DNA of 64,000 nt from Sphingomonas sp. (GTDB taxonomy: Bacteria > Pseudomonadota > Alphaproteobacteria > Sphingomonadales > Sphingomonadaceae). Below, piece after piece: positions 54,256-63,062 of this stretch. The notes beneath the pieces were generated by a model. The model was not told where the DNA came from. It worked only from the letters and a program-made list of their open reading frames with translations, and did not search any database. Location: positions 62,001 through 126,000 of the forward strand of contig NZ_JAGHZV010000002.1 in assembly GCF_017745215.1 (NCBI RefSeq). The letters are read 5' to 3'. A program made the position numbers and the translations under genes. Numbering within the stretch: the stretch's first letter is position 1; each line of letters starts with the position of its first letter.

Positions 54256-56094
54256 ATGCATCCCTATCGCACGCACACCTGCGGAGACCTGCGCGCCAGC
54301 CACGTCGGCGAGGAGGTCCGCCTCTCGGGCTGGGTGCACCGCAAGCGCGACCACGGCGACCTCGTCTTCATCGACCTGCGCGACCATTATGGCATCACCC
54401 AGATCGTCACCGAAGTCGACGGCCCCGCCTTCGCGGTGATCGAATCGCTCCGCAGCGAATCGGTCGTCACCATGACCGGCAAGGTCGTCGCCCGCGCGGC
54501 CGAGGCGGTGAACCCGAACCTCCCGACCGGCGAAGTCGAGATCCGCGTGACTTCGGCCATGGTCCAGTCGTCGGCGGCAGAGCTGCCGCTGCCGGTGTTC
54601 GGCGATGCCGAATATCCCGAGGAGATCCGGCTGAAGTACCGTTTCCTCGACCTGCGCCGCGAGCGGCTGCACAAGAATATTCTCCTCCGCAGCCACGTCA
54701 TCGCGTCGCTGCGCCGGCGGATGATCGACCAGGGCTTCACCGAGTTCCAGACGCCGATCCTCACCGCGTCGAGCCCCGAAGGCGCGCGCGACTATCTGGT
54801 GCCCAGCCGCGTCCATCCGGGCAAGTTCTACGCGCTCCCGCAGGCGCCGCAGATGTTCAAGCAGCTGCTGATGGTCGCCGGGTTCGACCGCTATTTCCAG
54901 ATCGCCCCCTGCTTCCGCGACGAGGACGCCCGCGCCGACCGCTCGCCGGGTGAGTTCTACCAGCTCGACTTCGAGATGAGCTACGTGACGCAGGACGACG
55001 TGTTCGCCGCGATCGAGCCGGTGCTCCACGGCGTGTTCGAGGAATTCGCCGACTGGGAGGGCAAGGGCCGCTCGGTCTCGCCGCTACCCTTCACGCGCAT
55101 CCCCTATCGCGAGTCGATGCTCAAGTACGGTAACGACAAGCCCGACCTGCGCAACCCGCTGCTCATCACCGACGTCTCCGACTTCTTCAAGGGCTCGGGC
55201 TTCGGCCGCTTCGCCTCGATCGTCGAGGGCGGCGACGTCGTCCGCGCGATCCCTGCGCCGAACACGCACGAGAAGAGCCGCAAGTTCTTCGACGACATGA
55301 ACAGCTGGGCGCAGACCGAGGGCTTCCCCGGCCTCGGCTATGCGACGCAGAAGGACGGCGTGTTCGGCGGCCCGATCGCCAACAACCATGGCCAGGACGG
55401 CATGAAGGCGATCGCGGAGGCGATGGGCCTCGGCCCCAACGACGGCATCTTCTTCGCCGCGGGCAAGGAAGCGGTCGCCGCCAAGCTCGCCGGCCTGGCG
55501 CGAACCCGCGCGGCCGAGCAGCTCGACCTGATCGACAGGAAGCGCTTCGAATTCTGCTGGATCGTCGACTTCCCGATGTTCGAGGAAGACGAGGAGACCG
55601 GCAAGATCGACTTCAGCCACAACCCCTTCAGCATGCCGCAGGGGGAGCTGGAGGCGCTCGAGACCAGGCACCCGCTCGATATCCTCGCCTATCAGTACGA
55701 CATCGTCTGCAACGGCGTGGAGCTGAGCTCGGGCGCGGTGCGGAACCATCGGCCCGACATCATGTACAAGGCGTTCGAGATCGCCGGCTACAGCCAGGAG
55801 ATGGTCGACACCAATTTCGCGGGCATGATCAACGCGTTCAAGTTCGGGGCGCCGCCGCACGGCGGCTCGGCGCCGGGTGTCGACCGCATCGTGATGCTGC
55901 TGGCGGACGAGCCCAACATCCGCGAAGTGATCGTCTTCCCGATGACGCAGAAGGCCGAGGACCTGATGATGCAGGCGCCGAGCCTCGTCACCGAGAAGCA
56001 GCTCAAGGAGCTCCACATCCGCCTGGCGCCGCAAGTCGCGGCCGACCTGGCGAAGAAGGAGACCGCGGCCGTGGTGGACCCGGCGGCGGGTTGA
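54256..56094 (+). CDS. aspS: Aspartate--tRNA ligase
   Basis: AspS charges tRNA(Asp). The 612-residue class II synthetase has the N-terminal OB domain ([29 protein letters not shown] in pieces), motif 2 [21 protein letters not shown] region with [21 protein letters not shown], the bacterial GAD insertion, and motif 3 [17 protein letters not shown] (about residues 535-551). The sequence and length are those of the bacterial type. It stands alone, divergent from rnd, with a TTGACA at 54140-54145 that lacks a clear -10. Confidence 0.97.
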   Translation: MHPYRTHTCGDLRASHVGEEVRLSGWVHRKRDHGDLVFIDLRDHYGITQIVTEVDGPAFAVIESLRSESVVTMTGKVVARAAEAVNPNLPTGEVEIRVTSAMVQSSAAELPLPVFGDAEYPEEIRLKYRFLDLRRERLHKNILLRSHVIASLRRRMIDQGFTEFQTPILTASSPEGARDYLVPSRVHPGKFYALPQAPQMFKQLLMVAGFDRYFQIAPCFRDEDARADRSPGEFYQLDFEMSYVTQDDVFAAIEPVLHGVFEEFADWEGKGRSVSPLPFTRIPYRESMLKYGNDKPDLRNPLLITDVSDFFKGSGFGRFASIVEGGDVVRAIPAPNTHEKSRKFFDDMNSWAQTEGFPGLGYATQKDGVFGGPIANNHGQDGMKAIAEAMGLGPNDGIFFAAGKEAVAAKLAGLARTRAAEQLDLIDRKRFEFCWIVDFPMFEEDEETGKIDFSHNPFSMPQGELEALETRHPLDILAYQYDIVCNGVELSSGAVRNHRPDIMYKAFEIAGYSQEMVDTNFAGMINAFKFGAPPHGGSAPGVDRIVMLLADEPNIREVIVFPMTQKAEDLMMQAPSLVTEKQLKELHIRLAPQVAADLAKKETAAVVDPAAG

Positions 56095-56105
56095 TCCCAT
56101 CTCAA

Positions 56106-56188
56106 CCGTCATCCCGGCGAAAGCCGGGACCCAGGGCCACGAGCGACGTCCTGTGCGACCCTGGGCCCCGGCTTTCGCCGGGGTGACG
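56106..56188. repeat. Dispersed extragenic palindrome, copy I
   Basis: Arms beginning CCGTCATCCCGGCGAAAGCC and ending CTTTCGCCGGGGTGACG; the loop contains CACGAGCGACGTCCTGTG. It lies in the tandem gap between aspS and sdaA. Reading frames running from it into sdaA (for example from 56153) are translations of the repeat, not coding. Confidence 0.93.
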
Positions 56189-56212
56189 ATCATGGGCAAG
56201 GCAGGAGTGGCC

Positions 56213-57604
56213 ATGTTGGACCAGACGAACGCGCAAGCCCGCGCCCGGGCGGAAGCGACGATCGGGCTCGCCGACCTGTTCACCATCGGCATCGGCCCAT
56301 CGAGCTCGCACACCGTCGGGCCGATGCGCGCCGCGCACGCCTTCGCCGAGCAGGCGCTCGACCGGGGCACGCCCACTTCCGTCTCCTGCGAGCTGTTCGG
56401 CTCGCTCGCGCTCACCGGGCGCGGCCACGCCACCGACACCGCAGTGATGCTCGGCCTCGCCGGCCACTGCGTCGAGCGCGTCGACCCCGATGCGGTCGCG
56501 ACGATCGTCGCCACGATCCGCGCCGAGCAGAAGCTCTCGCTCGGAGGCCATGTCCCGGTGCCCTTCGTCGAGGGCCGCCACCTCGTCTTCCGCGAGGACA
56601 GGTTCCTGCCCTCGCACCCCAACGGCATGCGCTTCGTCGCGCATTATGCCGAGGGCGAGCCCTGGGAGACCTTCTATTATTCGATCGGCGGCGGCGCGGT
56701 GGTGCAGGGGAGCTGCGAGCCGCCGCAGTCGAACGTCAAGCTGCCCTTGCCCTTCGCCTCGGGCGCCGAGCTGCTCGCGGTCGCCGAGGCGCAGGGCGTG
56801 TCGATCGCCGACATCGTCCGCGCCAACGAAGCCGCGTGGCGCGACGATGCCGAGACCGACGCTTTCCTCGACACGCTGCGCGCGGCGATGTTCGCCTGCA
56901 TCGACCGCGGCTGCCGCGGCGAGGGCGAGTTGCCCGGCGGGCTCAAGGTAAAGCGCCGGGCGCGCGACCTCCACAACCGGCTGCTCGCGAGGGGCCCGCG
57001 CACCGATCCGTCGCTGGTGTTCGACTGGGTGAGCCTCTGGGCGCTCGCGGTGAACGAGGAGAATGCCGCCGGCGGGCGCGTCGTCACCGCGCCGACCAAC
57101 GGCGCGGCGGGGGTGATCCCCGCGGTGCTGCGCTATTACGAAGCGTTCTGCGCCAGCCCGACGCCCGCTGGCTCGCGCACCTTCCTGCTCACCGCCGCGG
57201 CGATCGGCTTCCTCTACAAGAAGCGCGCCTCGATCTCGGCGGCCGAGATGGGCTGCCAGGGCGAAGTCGGCGTGGCCTGCTCGATGGCGGCGGCCGGACT
57301 CGCGGCGGCGCTCGGCGCCACCAACGCCCAGATCGAGAATGCCGCCGAGATCGGCATGGAGCACAATCTCGGGCTCACCTGCGATCCGATCGGCGGGCTC
57401 GTCCAGATTCCCTGCATCGAGCGCAACACCATGGGCGCGATCAAGGCGATCAACGCCGCCTATCTCGCGATGCACGGCGACGGCAGCCACATCGTCAGCC
57501 TCGACGCGGTGATCGAGACGATGCGCCAGACCGGCGAGGACATGCGGTCCAAGTACAAGGAGACCGCGCAGGGCGGGCTGGCGGTCAACGTCGTCGCCTG
57601 TTGA
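56213..57604 (+). CDS. sdaA: L-serine ammonia-lyase
   Basis: This single-chain iron-sulfur enzyme deaminates L-serine to pyruvate. The 463-residue protein has the N-terminal beta domain ([19 protein letters not shown], about residues 22-40) and the catalytic alpha domain with [37 protein letters not shown] and [22 protein letters not shown], whose cysteines hold the 4Fe-4S cluster. ATG 56213 is chosen because AGGAG lies five bases upstream; in-frame ATGs at 56153 and 56192 fall in or beside the palindrome. Confidence 0.95.
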   Translation: MLDQTNAQARARAEATIGLADLFTIGIGPSSSHTVGPMRAAHAFAEQALDRGTPTSVSCELFGSLALTGRGHATDTAVMLGLAGHCVERVDPDAVATIVATIRAEQKLSLGGHVPVPFVEGRHLVFREDRFLPSHPNGMRFVAHYAEGEPWETFYYSIGGGAVVQGSCEPPQSNVKLPLPFASGAELLAVAEAQGVSIADIVRANEAAWRDDAETDAFLDTLRAAMFACIDRGCRGEGELPGGLKVKRRARDLHNRLLARGPRTDPSLVFDWVSLWALAVNEENAAGGRVVTAPTNGAAGVIPAVLRYYEAFCASPTPAGSRTFLLTAAAIGFLYKKRASISAAEMGCQGEVGVACSMAAAGLAAALGATNAQIENAAEIGMEHNLGLTCDPIGGLVQIPCIERNTMGAIKAINAAYLAMHGDGSHIVSLDAVIETMRQTGEDMRSKYKETAQGGLAVNVVAC

Positions 57605-57636
57605 CGGATCGCGCGTCCGGGCCGAACCTCGGCGCC

Positions 57637-58416
57637 ATGAGCATCGATCTTTCGGACTATGAAGCCGGCAAGCCCCTGAAGGGCGATTACGACAAGAAGC
57701 TCGCCAAGCTGCAGAAGCGGCTGAGCCACATCCATGTCGCGCACATCGTCCACAAGCGCCGCGCGGTGGTGTTGTTCGAGGGCTGGGACGGCGCGGGCAA
57801 GGGCGGGATCATCAAGCGGCTCACCGCCGAATGGGACCCGCGCTATTTCGAGGTCTGGCCGATCGCCGCCCCCACCGACGAGGAGAAGGCGCATCACTTC
57901 CTCTGGCGCTTCTGGCGCCGGTTGCCGCCGGTGCACAACATCTCGGTGTTCGACCGCAGCTGGTACGGCCGCGTGCTCGTCGAGCGCGTCGAAGGCTATG
58001 CCAGCAAGGACGAGTGGAAGCGCGGCTATGACGAGATCAACGCCTTCGAGGAGCAGCAGGCGGATAGCGGCACGACGCTGGTGAAGGTGTTCGTCCATGT
58101 GACGCAGGACACGCAGGACAAGCGCCTGCGCGACCGGCTTCAGCATCCGTGGAAGCGCTGGAAGACCGGGCTCGACGATTATCGCAACCGGGCGCGGCGC
58201 GCGGATTACCTCGACGCGATGCACGAGATGTTCGAGCGCACCGACACCAAGCGCGCGCCCTGGATCGTGATCGACGGCAACGACAAGAAGGCCGCGCGCA
58301 TCGCCGCGCTCGAGGCGATCGCCGACCGGCTGGAGGAGCATGTCCCGATGACGCCGCCGCCGCTCGATCCCGAAGTGGTGAAGGTCGCTCGCAAGGCGCT
58401 GGGGCTGAAGGATTGA
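57637..58416 (+). CDS. ppk2: Polyphosphate kinase 2 family protein
   Basis: PPK2 enzymes phosphorylate nucleoside mono- or diphosphates using polyphosphate. The 259-residue one-domain protein has Walker A FEGWDGAGKGG (residues 47-57), Walker B VFDRSWYGRVLVERVEG and the lid RRLPPVHNI and KTGLDDYRNR. It follows sdaA by 32 bases. With ppk1 and ppx about 6-9 kb upstream, the window holds polyphosphate synthesis, degradation and use. Whether it prefers AMP, ADP or GDP cannot be read from the sequence. Confidence 0.9.
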   Translation: MSIDLSDYEAGKPLKGDYDKKLAKLQKRLSHIHVAHIVHKRRAVVLFEGWDGAGKGGIIKRLTAEWDPRYFEVWPIAAPTDEEKAHHFLWRFWRRLPPVHNISVFDRSWYGRVLVERVEGYASKDEWKRGYDEINAFEEQQADSGTTLVKVFVHVTQDTQDKRLRDRLQHPWKRWKTGLDDYRNRARRADYLDAMHEMFERTDTKRAPWIVIDGNDKKAARIAALEAIADRLEEHVPMTPPPLDPEVVKVARKALGLKD

Positions 58417-58453
58417 ACGGTCCGCATTTGAGCGATTCATCCCAAAGCGGCAC

Positions 58454-58476
58454 GCTAACCTGCATTAAAGGTTAGC
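58454..58476. promoter_or_regulatory. Perfect eight-base hairpin GCTAACCT/AGGTTAGC upstream of a PEP-CTERM gene
   Basis: GCTAACCT (58454-58461) and AGGTTAGC (58469-58476) flank a seven-base AT-rich loop, about 60-80 bases before the ATG of the first PEP-CTERM protein and about 40 after ppk2. It lacks a U-tract, so an operator is as likely as a terminator. Confidence 0.4.
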
Positions 58477-58534
58477 AATATGTGAAGGCGCGGGCCAATC
58501 ATGCCGCGCACGAATCGTCTTTGGGGGGAATTCC

Positions 58535-59017
58535 ATGAAGAAGTTTGTCGGCCTGCTGACCGCCACCGCCGCGCTCGCCATCGCCGCGCCGGCGCAGGCG
58601 ACCACGCTGCTGTTCACCTTCACCGGGTCGATCACCGGCTCGTTCGAACTCGATTCGAACCCGACGCCGTTCAACGTCACCTTCGGCAGCTTCGACGTGA
58701 ACGTCAGCAATTCGCCCTACAGCTTCGCGCGTTTCTGGACGTCGCTCTATGGCGGCGGCGTATCGCTCTACGTCGGTCCTACCCCGGTCGCCGATCCCTA
58801 TGGCGCAGTGCTCTTCGGCGGATCGACGAGCGCACCGACCTTCGCGCCGGGCGGCCCGATCTTCCTCCAGGGCGGCAGCCAGGTCACCATCACCAACGCG
58901 CCCGCCCCGGCGGTGCCCGAGCCCGCGACCTGGGCGATGATGATCGGCGGCTTCGCGCTGGCCGGCGGCGCGATGCGCGTCCGCTCGCGCAAGGTGAGCT
59001 TCAAGCTCGCCGCCTGA
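58535..59017 (+). CDS. PEPxxWA-CTERM sorting domain protein (first)
   Basis: A 160-residue exported protein with signal peptide (KKFVGLLTATAALAIAAPAQA) and a C-terminal sorting signal: PEPATWAMMIGGFALAGGA followed by basic residues RVRSRK. PEP-CTERM proteins are cleaved by exosortase and linked to extracellular matrix or the outer membrane; PEPxxWA is the sphingomonad variant. The middle is Ser/Thr/Gly-rich beta sequence with no recognised domain. The exosortase is not in this window. GGGGGAA precedes the ATG and a strong terminator follows. Confidence 0.88.
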   Translation: MKKFVGLLTATAALAIAAPAQATTLLFTFTGSITGSFELDSNPTPFNVTFGSFDVNVSNSPYSFARFWTSLYGGGVSLYVGPTPVADPYGAVLFGGSTSAPTFAPGGPIFLQGGSQVTITNAPAPAVPEPATWAMMIGGFALAGGAMRVRSRKVSFKLAA

Positions 59018-59034
59018 GGCCCGCGGTTTCGAGG

Positions 59035-59070
59035 GGCCGGCGTCCGCACCTTGGCGGGCGCCGGCCTTTT
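59035..59070 (+). terminator. Rho-independent terminator after the first PEP-CTERM gene
   Basis: GGCCGGCGTCCGC (59035-59047) pairs with GCGGGCGCCGGCC (59054-59066), a 13-base stem with one T-G pair and a six-base loop, followed by TTTTCG. It ends four bases before the carbonic anhydrase stop on the other strand. Confidence 0.85.
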
Positions 59071-59074
59071 CGCG

Positions 59075-59704
59075 TCAGGCCGGTGCGAACTCGCCGTCGT
59101 CGCCCAGCACATGGAGCACCCCGTCGGCGATCGCGAAATAGGCGCCGTGGAGCTTGAGCGTGCCCGCCGCTTCGCGCTCCGGGATACAGGGGAAGGTGCG
59201 CAGGTTGGCGAGCGACACCCGCACCGTCTCGAGCTCGAGCGCGCGGATGGCTTCCTCGCCTGTGCCATGCTCGGCGACGATGCGGTCGCGCGCCTCGTCG
59301 AGCATGTCGACCCAATGCGCGATGAACCCGCCGGCACCCGGCGGCGCATGCTCGAAGCGGCGCGACAGCGCGGCATGGACGCCGCCGCACGCGCCGTGCC
59401 CCATCACCACGATCTCGGGCACTTCGAGCTGCGTCACCGCGAATTCGAGCGCCGCCGAGACGCCGTGGCGGCCGCCGCCGAGCTCGAAGGGCGGTACCAG
59501 GTTGGCGACGTTGCGCACCACGAAGATCTCGCCGGGCGTGGTGTCGAAGATCTGCGCGGGATCGACGCGGCTGTCCGAGCAGGCGATCACCATCACCCTG
59601 GGGTTCTGGCCCTCGCTGAGCTCGGCCCAGCGGTCGCGGTGACGGCGGTATTCGCTGGTGCGGAAGCGCTGGTAGCCGTCGAGCAGGTCGGCGAAATCGG
59701 TCAT
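59075..59704 (-). CDS. Beta-class carbonic anhydrase
   Basis: A 209-residue enzyme that interconverts CO2 and bicarbonate. The zinc ligands are Cys42 in ACSDSRVDP, His103 and Cys106 in GHGACGGV; Asp44 and Arg46 form the catalytic dyad. ATG 59704 begins the conserved MTDFADLLDGYQRFR; the reading frame upstream to 59770 is not family-like. It is the lone minus-strand gene between two PEP-CTERM genes. No link between them is apparent beyond position. Confidence 0.94.
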   Translation of the reverse strand: MTDFADLLDGYQRFRTSEYRRHRDRWAELSEGQNPRVMVIACSDSRVDPAQIFDTTPGEIFVVRNVANLVPPFELGGGRHGVSAALEFAVTQLEVPEIVVMGHGACGGVHAALSRRFEHAPPGAGGFIAHWVDMLDEARDRIVAEHGTGEEAIRALELETVRVSLANLRTFPCIPEREAAGTLKLHGAYFAIADGVLHVLGDDGEFAPA

Positions 59705-59885
59705 GCCTCCCACTAGGAGGCCGGACGGGCGAGGGCAATCCCGGCACGGATGAGTCCGATGCGGAATCAACGTGAAACAGATGAAACGGCGACCTTGGGT
59801 TGATCCGCGGCCAAGGGGGCATAGGCTTCGAGGTTACTGGATGCTGCAAATCAAATCGATATCGCTCAAGTAACGGGGGGAAGAA

Positions 59886-60545
59886 ATGAAATCGCTTCGA
59901 AAGACGACGCGTGGCGCTCTTTGCGCTCTGGCTCTGGCGGCTGCCTTCCATGCAGCGCCCGCCAGCGCGACCACCGCGATCGAGCTGGCCACGCCGGGCG
60001 CATTCTTCTCGGCGCCGCTGATGCTGGGCTTCAGCTTCACCGTGGCAAAGCCGCTGCTGATCACCGCGCTCGGCGTGTTCGACGACGGCGACGATGGTCT
60101 TTACGGCGAGGCTGCGATCGGCCTGTGGAACGCGCACAACAGCGATCAACTGCTCTATCAGCATATTGCGGCGGGCGCCGGCACGCTGGACAACCATTTC
60201 CGCTACAGGAGCATCCAGCCCTACCTGATGACGCCCGGACGGATCTACGTGATCGCTTCCTATTCGCTCGAGGCTGGGACGTCGTTCAACAACGGGCAGG
60301 GCGGCATCGGCACGATCGATCCGCTGATCAACTTCATCCAGGACCAGTACAACAACAGCGGAAGGGCGGAATATCCCTACCAGACGGACCACCTTCCGGG
60401 CCCCTGGCTGGGCGCGAACTTCAAGTTCATCGCACTGGCGGTGCCCGAGCCGGCGACCTGGGTGATGCTGATCGGCGGCTTCGCGATGGTCGGCGGCACG
60501 CTGCGCAGCCGGCGCCGCGGGCAGGGCTTGCTCGCTACAGCCTGA
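59886..60545 (+). CDS. PEPxxWA-CTERM sorting domain protein (second)
   Basis: A 219-residue exported protein: signal peptide ending near HAAPASA, a beta-rich body containing [21 protein letters not shown] and [10 protein letters not shown], which looks like a DUF4082-type jelly-roll, and a C-terminal sorting signal [25 protein letters not shown]. An exosortase would process it. The gap of about 180 bases before the ATG suggests its own promoter. It is similar only in the sorting signal to the first PEP-CTERM protein, not in the body. Confidence 0.86.
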   Translation: MKSLRKTTRGALCALALAAAFHAAPASATTAIELATPGAFFSAPLMLGFSFTVAKPLLITALGVFDDGDDGLYGEAAIGLWNAHNSDQLLYQHIAAGAGTLDNHFRYRSIQPYLMTPGRIYVIASYSLEAGTSFNNGQGGIGTIDPLINFIQDQYNNSGRAEYPYQTDHLPGPWLGANFKFIALAVPEPATWVMLIGGFAMVGGTLRSRRRGQGLLATA

Positions 60546-60565
60546 CCGATTGCGAGAAATGCATC

Positions 60566-60602
60566 CGGCGGGGCTGGCGCGTCCGGCCCCGCCGCTCTAT
60601 TT
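60566..60602 (+). terminator. Probable terminator between the second PEP-CTERM gene and lipA
   Basis: CGGCGGGGC (60566-60574) pairs perfectly with GCCCCGCCG (60586-60594) across an 11-base loop, followed by CTCTATTTG. It ends just before the lipA start at 60610, which would leave a very short leader for lipA; partial readthrough is therefore possible. Confidence 0.55.
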
Positions 60603-60609
60603 GCCCAGC

Positions 60610-61533
60610 ATGAACGAGCTTTCCCCGGTCCGCCCGGAACGCCAGCGCAAGCCCGACTGGATCCGCGTCAAGGCGCCGACCTCCGCCGGCTTCGCCGAAA
60701 CGCGCCAGCTGATGCGCCGCCTCAACCTCGCCACCGTCTGCGAGGAAGCGGCGTGCCCCAACATCGGCGAGTGCTGGACCAAGAAGCACGCGACGGTGAT
60801 GATCCTGGGCGACGTCTGCACGCGCGCCTGCGCCTTCTGCAACGTCAAGACCGGCATGCCGCGCAAGGTCGATCCGCTTGAGCCCGAGCATGTCGCCACC
60901 GCCGCGGCCGAGATGGGGCTCGAGCATATCGTCATCACCTCGGTGGACCGTGACGATCTGCCCGACGGCGGCGCCTCGCAGTTCGTCAAGGTGATCGAGG
61001 CGCTCCGGCGGAACACGCCGAGCACGACGATCGAGATCCTCACGCCCGACTTCCGCAACAAGCACGAGGCGGCGGTCGAAGCGATCGTCGCGGCGCGGCC
61101 CGACGTCTACAACCATAATCTCGAGACCGTCCCGAGGCTCTACCCGACGATCCGCCCGGGCGCGCGCTATTATGCCTCGCTGCGGCTGCTCGAGACGGTG
61201 AAGAAGCTCGATCCGACGATCTTCACCAAGTCGGGCATCATGCTCGGGCTCGGCGAGGAGCGGCTCGAGGTCCACCAGGTGATGGACGACATGCGCTCGG
61301 CCGACATCGATTTCCTGACCATGGGCCAATATCTCCAGCCGACCCCCAAGCACGCCAAGGTCGCCGAGTTCGTCACGCCGCAGGCGTTCCAGGCCTATGG
61401 CGCGATCGCGCGGGCCAAGGGCTTCCTGCTCGTCGCATCCTCGCCGCTCACCCGCTCGAGCTACCATGCGGGCGACGACTTCGCGAAGATGAAGGCTGCG
61501 CGCGAGGCGAAGCTGGCGAAGGCGACGGCTTAA
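60610..61533 (+). CDS. lipA: Lipoyl synthase
   Basis: LipA inserts two sulfurs into octanoyl groups on lipoyl domains by radical-SAM chemistry. The 307-residue protein has both clusters: auxiliary cysteines 44, 49 and 55 ([12 protein letters not shown]) and the radical-SAM Cys70, Cys74, Cys77 (CTRACAFC), plus the C-terminal [11 protein letters not shown] 60610 is taken because the sequence before it is not conserved. lipB is not in the window. Confidence 0.96.
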   Translation: MNELSPVRPERQRKPDWIRVKAPTSAGFAETRQLMRRLNLATVCEEAACPNIGECWTKKHATVMILGDVCTRACAFCNVKTGMPRKVDPLEPEHVATAAAEMGLEHIVITSVDRDDLPDGGASQFVKVIEALRRNTPSTTIEILTPDFRNKHEAAVEAIVAARPDVYNHNLETVPRLYPTIRPGARYYASLRLLETVKKLDPTIFTKSGIMLGLGEERLEVHQVMDDMRSADIDFLTMGQYLQPTPKHAKVAEFVTPQAFQAYGAIARAKGFLLVASSPLTRSSYHAGDDFAKMKAAREAKLAKATA

Positions 61534-61559
61534 TGTTGCTGGGATGATGGAATAGCTGG

Positions 61560-62060
61560 ATGCCCCGCCACCACGAAGTCCGCACGCTGCCGTACACGCC
61601 CGAGCAGATGTTCGAGCTGGTGGCGGACGTGGGCCGCTATCCGGAGTTCCTGCCCTGGGTCACTGCGACGCGGGTGCGCTCGAACGGCGAGACCGAGATG
61701 GTCGCCGACGTGATCGTGGGGTTCAAGGGGCTCAGCGAGACCTTCAGCTCGCGTGTGTCCAAGACCCGGCCCGAGCATATCCGCGTCGACTATCTCGACG
61801 GGCCGCTCAAGCATCTCAACAACGACTGGAAGTTCGCGCCGGCACCCGAAGGCGGCTGCCGGATCGAGTTCTGCGTCGACTTCGCGTTCAAGAACCGGAT
61901 GTTCGAGATGCTCGCCGGCCAGGTGTTCGATCGCGCGGTGCGCAAGATGGTCAATGCCTTCGAGGAGCGCGCGGCGCGGCTCTACGGCGATTCCTCGACG
62001 GGGGCGGGGGCCTCCTCGTCGCGCGGCATCAGCAGCTCGAGCGCCCAGAGCGCCGCCTGA
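61560..62060 (+). CDS. Coenzyme Q-binding COQ10/RatA-like START protein
   Basis: A 166-residue protein of the type II toxin RatA/COQ10 START-like family. The pattern YTPEQMFELVADVGRYPEFLPW (about residues 12-33), IVGFKGLSETFSSRV and LDGPLKHLNNDWKF is typical. Members bind quinone or, in Escherichia coli, were reported as RatA; in alphaproteobacteria the quinone role is more likely. The C-terminus is a Ser/Ala-rich tail. It follows lipA by 26 bases, a common pairing. Its last 79 bases overlap the convergent cinA gene. Confidence 0.87.
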   Translation: MPRHHEVRTLPYTPEQMFELVADVGRYPEFLPWVTATRVRSNGETEMVADVIVGFKGLSETFSSRVSKTRPEHIRVDYLDGPLKHLNNDWKFAPAPEGGCRIEFCVDFAFKNRMFEMLAGQVFDRAVRKMVNAFEERAARLYGDSSTGAGASSSRGISSSSAQSAA

Positions 62061-62521
62061 AGCCGGATTCCGCCGCGCCCGGTATCAGGGAAGTGGCGCG
62101 CATCGGCATCGACGTCCTGCGGATCGCCGCCGCGCTCGCAGCGCGCGAAGACCACCGTGCCTACCGGCTTCTTCTCGGTCCCGCCACCGGGGCCGGCGAT
62201 TCCCGTGATCGCCACCGAGACATCGGCGTCCGAGCGCTCGATCGTGCGCTGCGCCATGCTCCAGGCGACCGCGATCGAGACGGCGCCGAAGGTCTCGAGC
62301 ACTTCCTGGCTCACGCCGAGCGCGCTCACCTTGGCTTCGTTCGAATAGGTCACGAATCCGCATTCGAACACGTCGGACGAGCCCGGGATCTCGGTGAGCG
62401 CGGCGGAAACGAGTCCTCCGGTGCAGCTCTCGGCGACGGCGATGCGGCGGTTGAGCGCGCGATTGGCGTCGACGACCTTGCGCGCGGCGTCGACGAGCTG
62501 GGGAGGAAGTATGGTGTCCAT
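61982..62521 (-). CDS. pncC: CinA family protein (nicotinamide-nucleotide amidohydrolase)
   Basis: A 179-residue single-domain CinA C-terminal type protein that deamidates nicotinamide mononucleotide. AESCTGGLVSAALTEIPGSSDVF (about residues 30-52) with the catalytic Ser and ITGIAGPGGGTEKKPVGTV (about 104-122) are diagnostic. It lies four bases after the unknown exported protein gene and overlaps the COQ10-like gene on the opposite strand by 79 bases. Confidence 0.9.
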   Translation of the reverse strand: MDTILPPQLVDAARKVVDANRALNRRIAVAESCTGGLVSAALTEIPGSSDVFECGFVTYSNEAKVSALGVSQEVLETFGAVSIAVAWSMAQRTIERSDADVSVAITGIAGPGGGTEKKPVGTVVFARCERGGDPQDVDADARHFPDTGRGGIRLQAALWALELLMPRDEEAPAPVEESP

Positions 62522-62525
62522 GCGC

Positions 62526-63062
62526 CTAGTTCCCGTCGGGCTTGCAGATCGCGACCGGAGTCTTGTTCTTTTCGCTGCCCATCGCTTCGAAGATCAGCGT
62601 GAAGATGCCGACGAAATTCTCGGGCGGCAGCGGCTCGAGCAGGCCGAGCAGCCGGTCGATGAAGGTGCAGGTCTTGGCATCGACCTTGCCCAGCTTCGAG
62701 CCGAGCATCGGCTCGATGATCGCTTCGATGTCCGATTGCCTGGTGAAGGTGCCGGGCGCCTGCGTCGCCTTGGCGAAGGCGTCGGGAGATTGTTCGAACG
62801 CCTTGGCGCCGGCGTCCTCGTAGCGCTCGATCATCGCCTTGCCCCTGGCGCTGAGCAGGAAGGCGTCGTCCTTGAGCATCGGCCGGCAGCTCTGCTCGAC
62901 GACGTGGAACACCGCGGGCGCGGCGGCGAGTAGCCCGGCTTTGGCGACGTCGGCCGAGACGCAGGGGGGCGCGGCGCTCTGCGCGGCCGTCTGCGCCTGG
63001 GCGCTGTACGAAGCGAGCAGCGCGCAAAACGCTCCCACGGTGCGAACGCTGGTGCCCCTCAT
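62526..63062 (-). CDS. Hypothetical exported protein
   Basis: A 178-residue protein with a signal peptide (RTVGAFCALLASYSAQAQ). The mature part has four cysteines (in PPCVSADVAK, EQSCRPMLK, DAKTCTFIDR and VAICKPDGN), which could form two disulfides in the periplasm. I recognise no family. It starts on ATG 63062 overlapping the ispDF stop by four bases and is followed by pncC after four bases, so it belongs to that transcript. Confidence 0.65.
   Translation of the reverse strand: MRGTSVRTVGAFCALLASYSAQAQTAAQSAAPPCVSADVAKAGLLAAAPAVFHVVEQSCRPMLKDDAFLLSARGKAMIERYEDAGAKAFEQSPDAFAKATQAPGTFTRQSDIEAIIEPMLGSKLGKVDAKTCTFIDRLLGLLEPLPPENFVGIFTLIFEAMGSEKNKTPVAICKPDGN

Noticed and set aside
56153..56212. 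N-terminal extension of sdaA through copy I, and likewise of the second acyl-CoA dehydrogenase from 14664 in copy B
   Set aside because: The extra residues (GVT, AFAG and similar) are translations of the repeat, and the later ATG of sdaA has a proper AGGAG.
58449..58464. Sigma-54-like GG...GC promoter upstream of the first PEP-CTERM gene
   Set aside because: GG and GC are separated by 11 bases instead of the strict 10, and the rest of the consensus is poor.
61560..62060. RatA-type toxin of a toxin-antitoxin system
   Set aside because: The family name derives from one Escherichia coli report. Position after lipA and the COQ10-like sequence favour a quinone-binding role, and no RatB-like partner is adjacent.
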